Shown piece by piece: positions 62,331-64,000 of a DNA stretch of 64,000 bases. Positions within the stretch are counted from its first letter, which is position 1. Every line of letters begins with the position of its first letter. The notes beneath the pieces are model-generated. The model did not search any database. It saw only the letters and a list, made by a program, of their open reading frames with translations, and had not been told where the DNA came from. Origin of the DNA: Silurus meridionalis (lineage: Eukaryota > Chordata > Actinopteri > Siluriformes > Siluridae); NCBI RefSeq assembly GCF_014805685.1, contig NC_060892.1, forward strand, positions 8,117,990-8,181,989, given 5' to 3'. The position numbers were made by a program, and so were the translations under genes.

Positions 62331-64000
<1,670 letters not shown>

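Overview
The window looks like intronic DNA from a ray-finned fish, probably an otophysan such as a catfish. That assignment is an inference. It rests on AT-rich sequence, very dense (TG)n, (TA)n and (CT)n microsatellites, Tc1, hAT and pogo-type DNA transposons, RTE-type LINE debris, and a tRNA-Glu SINE whose tail matches that LINE. There are no bacterial or viral operons, no CRISPR array and no rRNA genes. Nearly all open frames in the window are read through microsatellites or lie in transposon relics.

Only one host exon can be named. It is a 128-bp exon on the + strand at 55024-55151 with consensus splice sites. It encodes the N-terminal thrombospondin type-1 repeat of an ADAMTS-like protein, best matching ADAMTSL3 (ADAMTSL1 is the alternative). 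If so, about 55 kb upstream and 9 kb downstream are introns of that gene. A (TG)n-rich tract lies 15 nt before its acceptor, and a Tc1 element with long inverted repeats begins 53 nt after its donor. A second protein-like open frame occurs twice, at 12879-13193 and 14385-14777, inside a tandem duplication. I do not recognise it.

Layout. Positions 1-4430: a pogo/Tigger-like MITE and a 1.84-kb head-to-tail duplication, then a diverged copy of part of the unit. 4.4-12.4 kb: RTE LINE 3' end, repeat family A, microsatellites. 12.5-15.5 kb: a 1.5-kb tandem duplication carrying the unidentified frame. 15.5-21.2 kb: mostly unique sequence, an interstitial telomeric tract at 18575-18630, and a mariner-like MITE. 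21.2-24.9 kb: a third tandem duplication (about 1.9 kb) carrying a complete pogo-like MITE and a (TG)n tract of very different length in each copy. 25.0-25.3 kb: a full-length tRNA-Glu SINE with a perfect 19-bp target duplication. 25-39 kb: mostly unique sequence with LINE and Tc1 scraps. 39.0-40.4 kb: a complete hAT MITE and a reversed pogo-like MITE. 42.3-43.3 kb: a Tc1 relic and a truncated SINE with its own 16-bp target duplication. 44.7-51.1 kb: dispersed repeats. 55.0-56.5 kb: the named exon and a 1.32-kb Tc1 element. 57.6-59.3 kb: a hAT-like MITE and a tandem array of tRNA-derived units. 60.3-62.3 kb: a Tc1 element disrupted by one hAT element that itself holds another hAT element with a BED zinc-finger relic. 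62.3-64 kb: (GATA)n and (TTA)n arrays in otherwise unremarkable sequence.

I found no convincing new biological system. The points most worth checking are the three near-identical tandem duplications (real or assembly artefact), the unidentified duplicated frame, and the unusual setting of the ADAMTSL exon.
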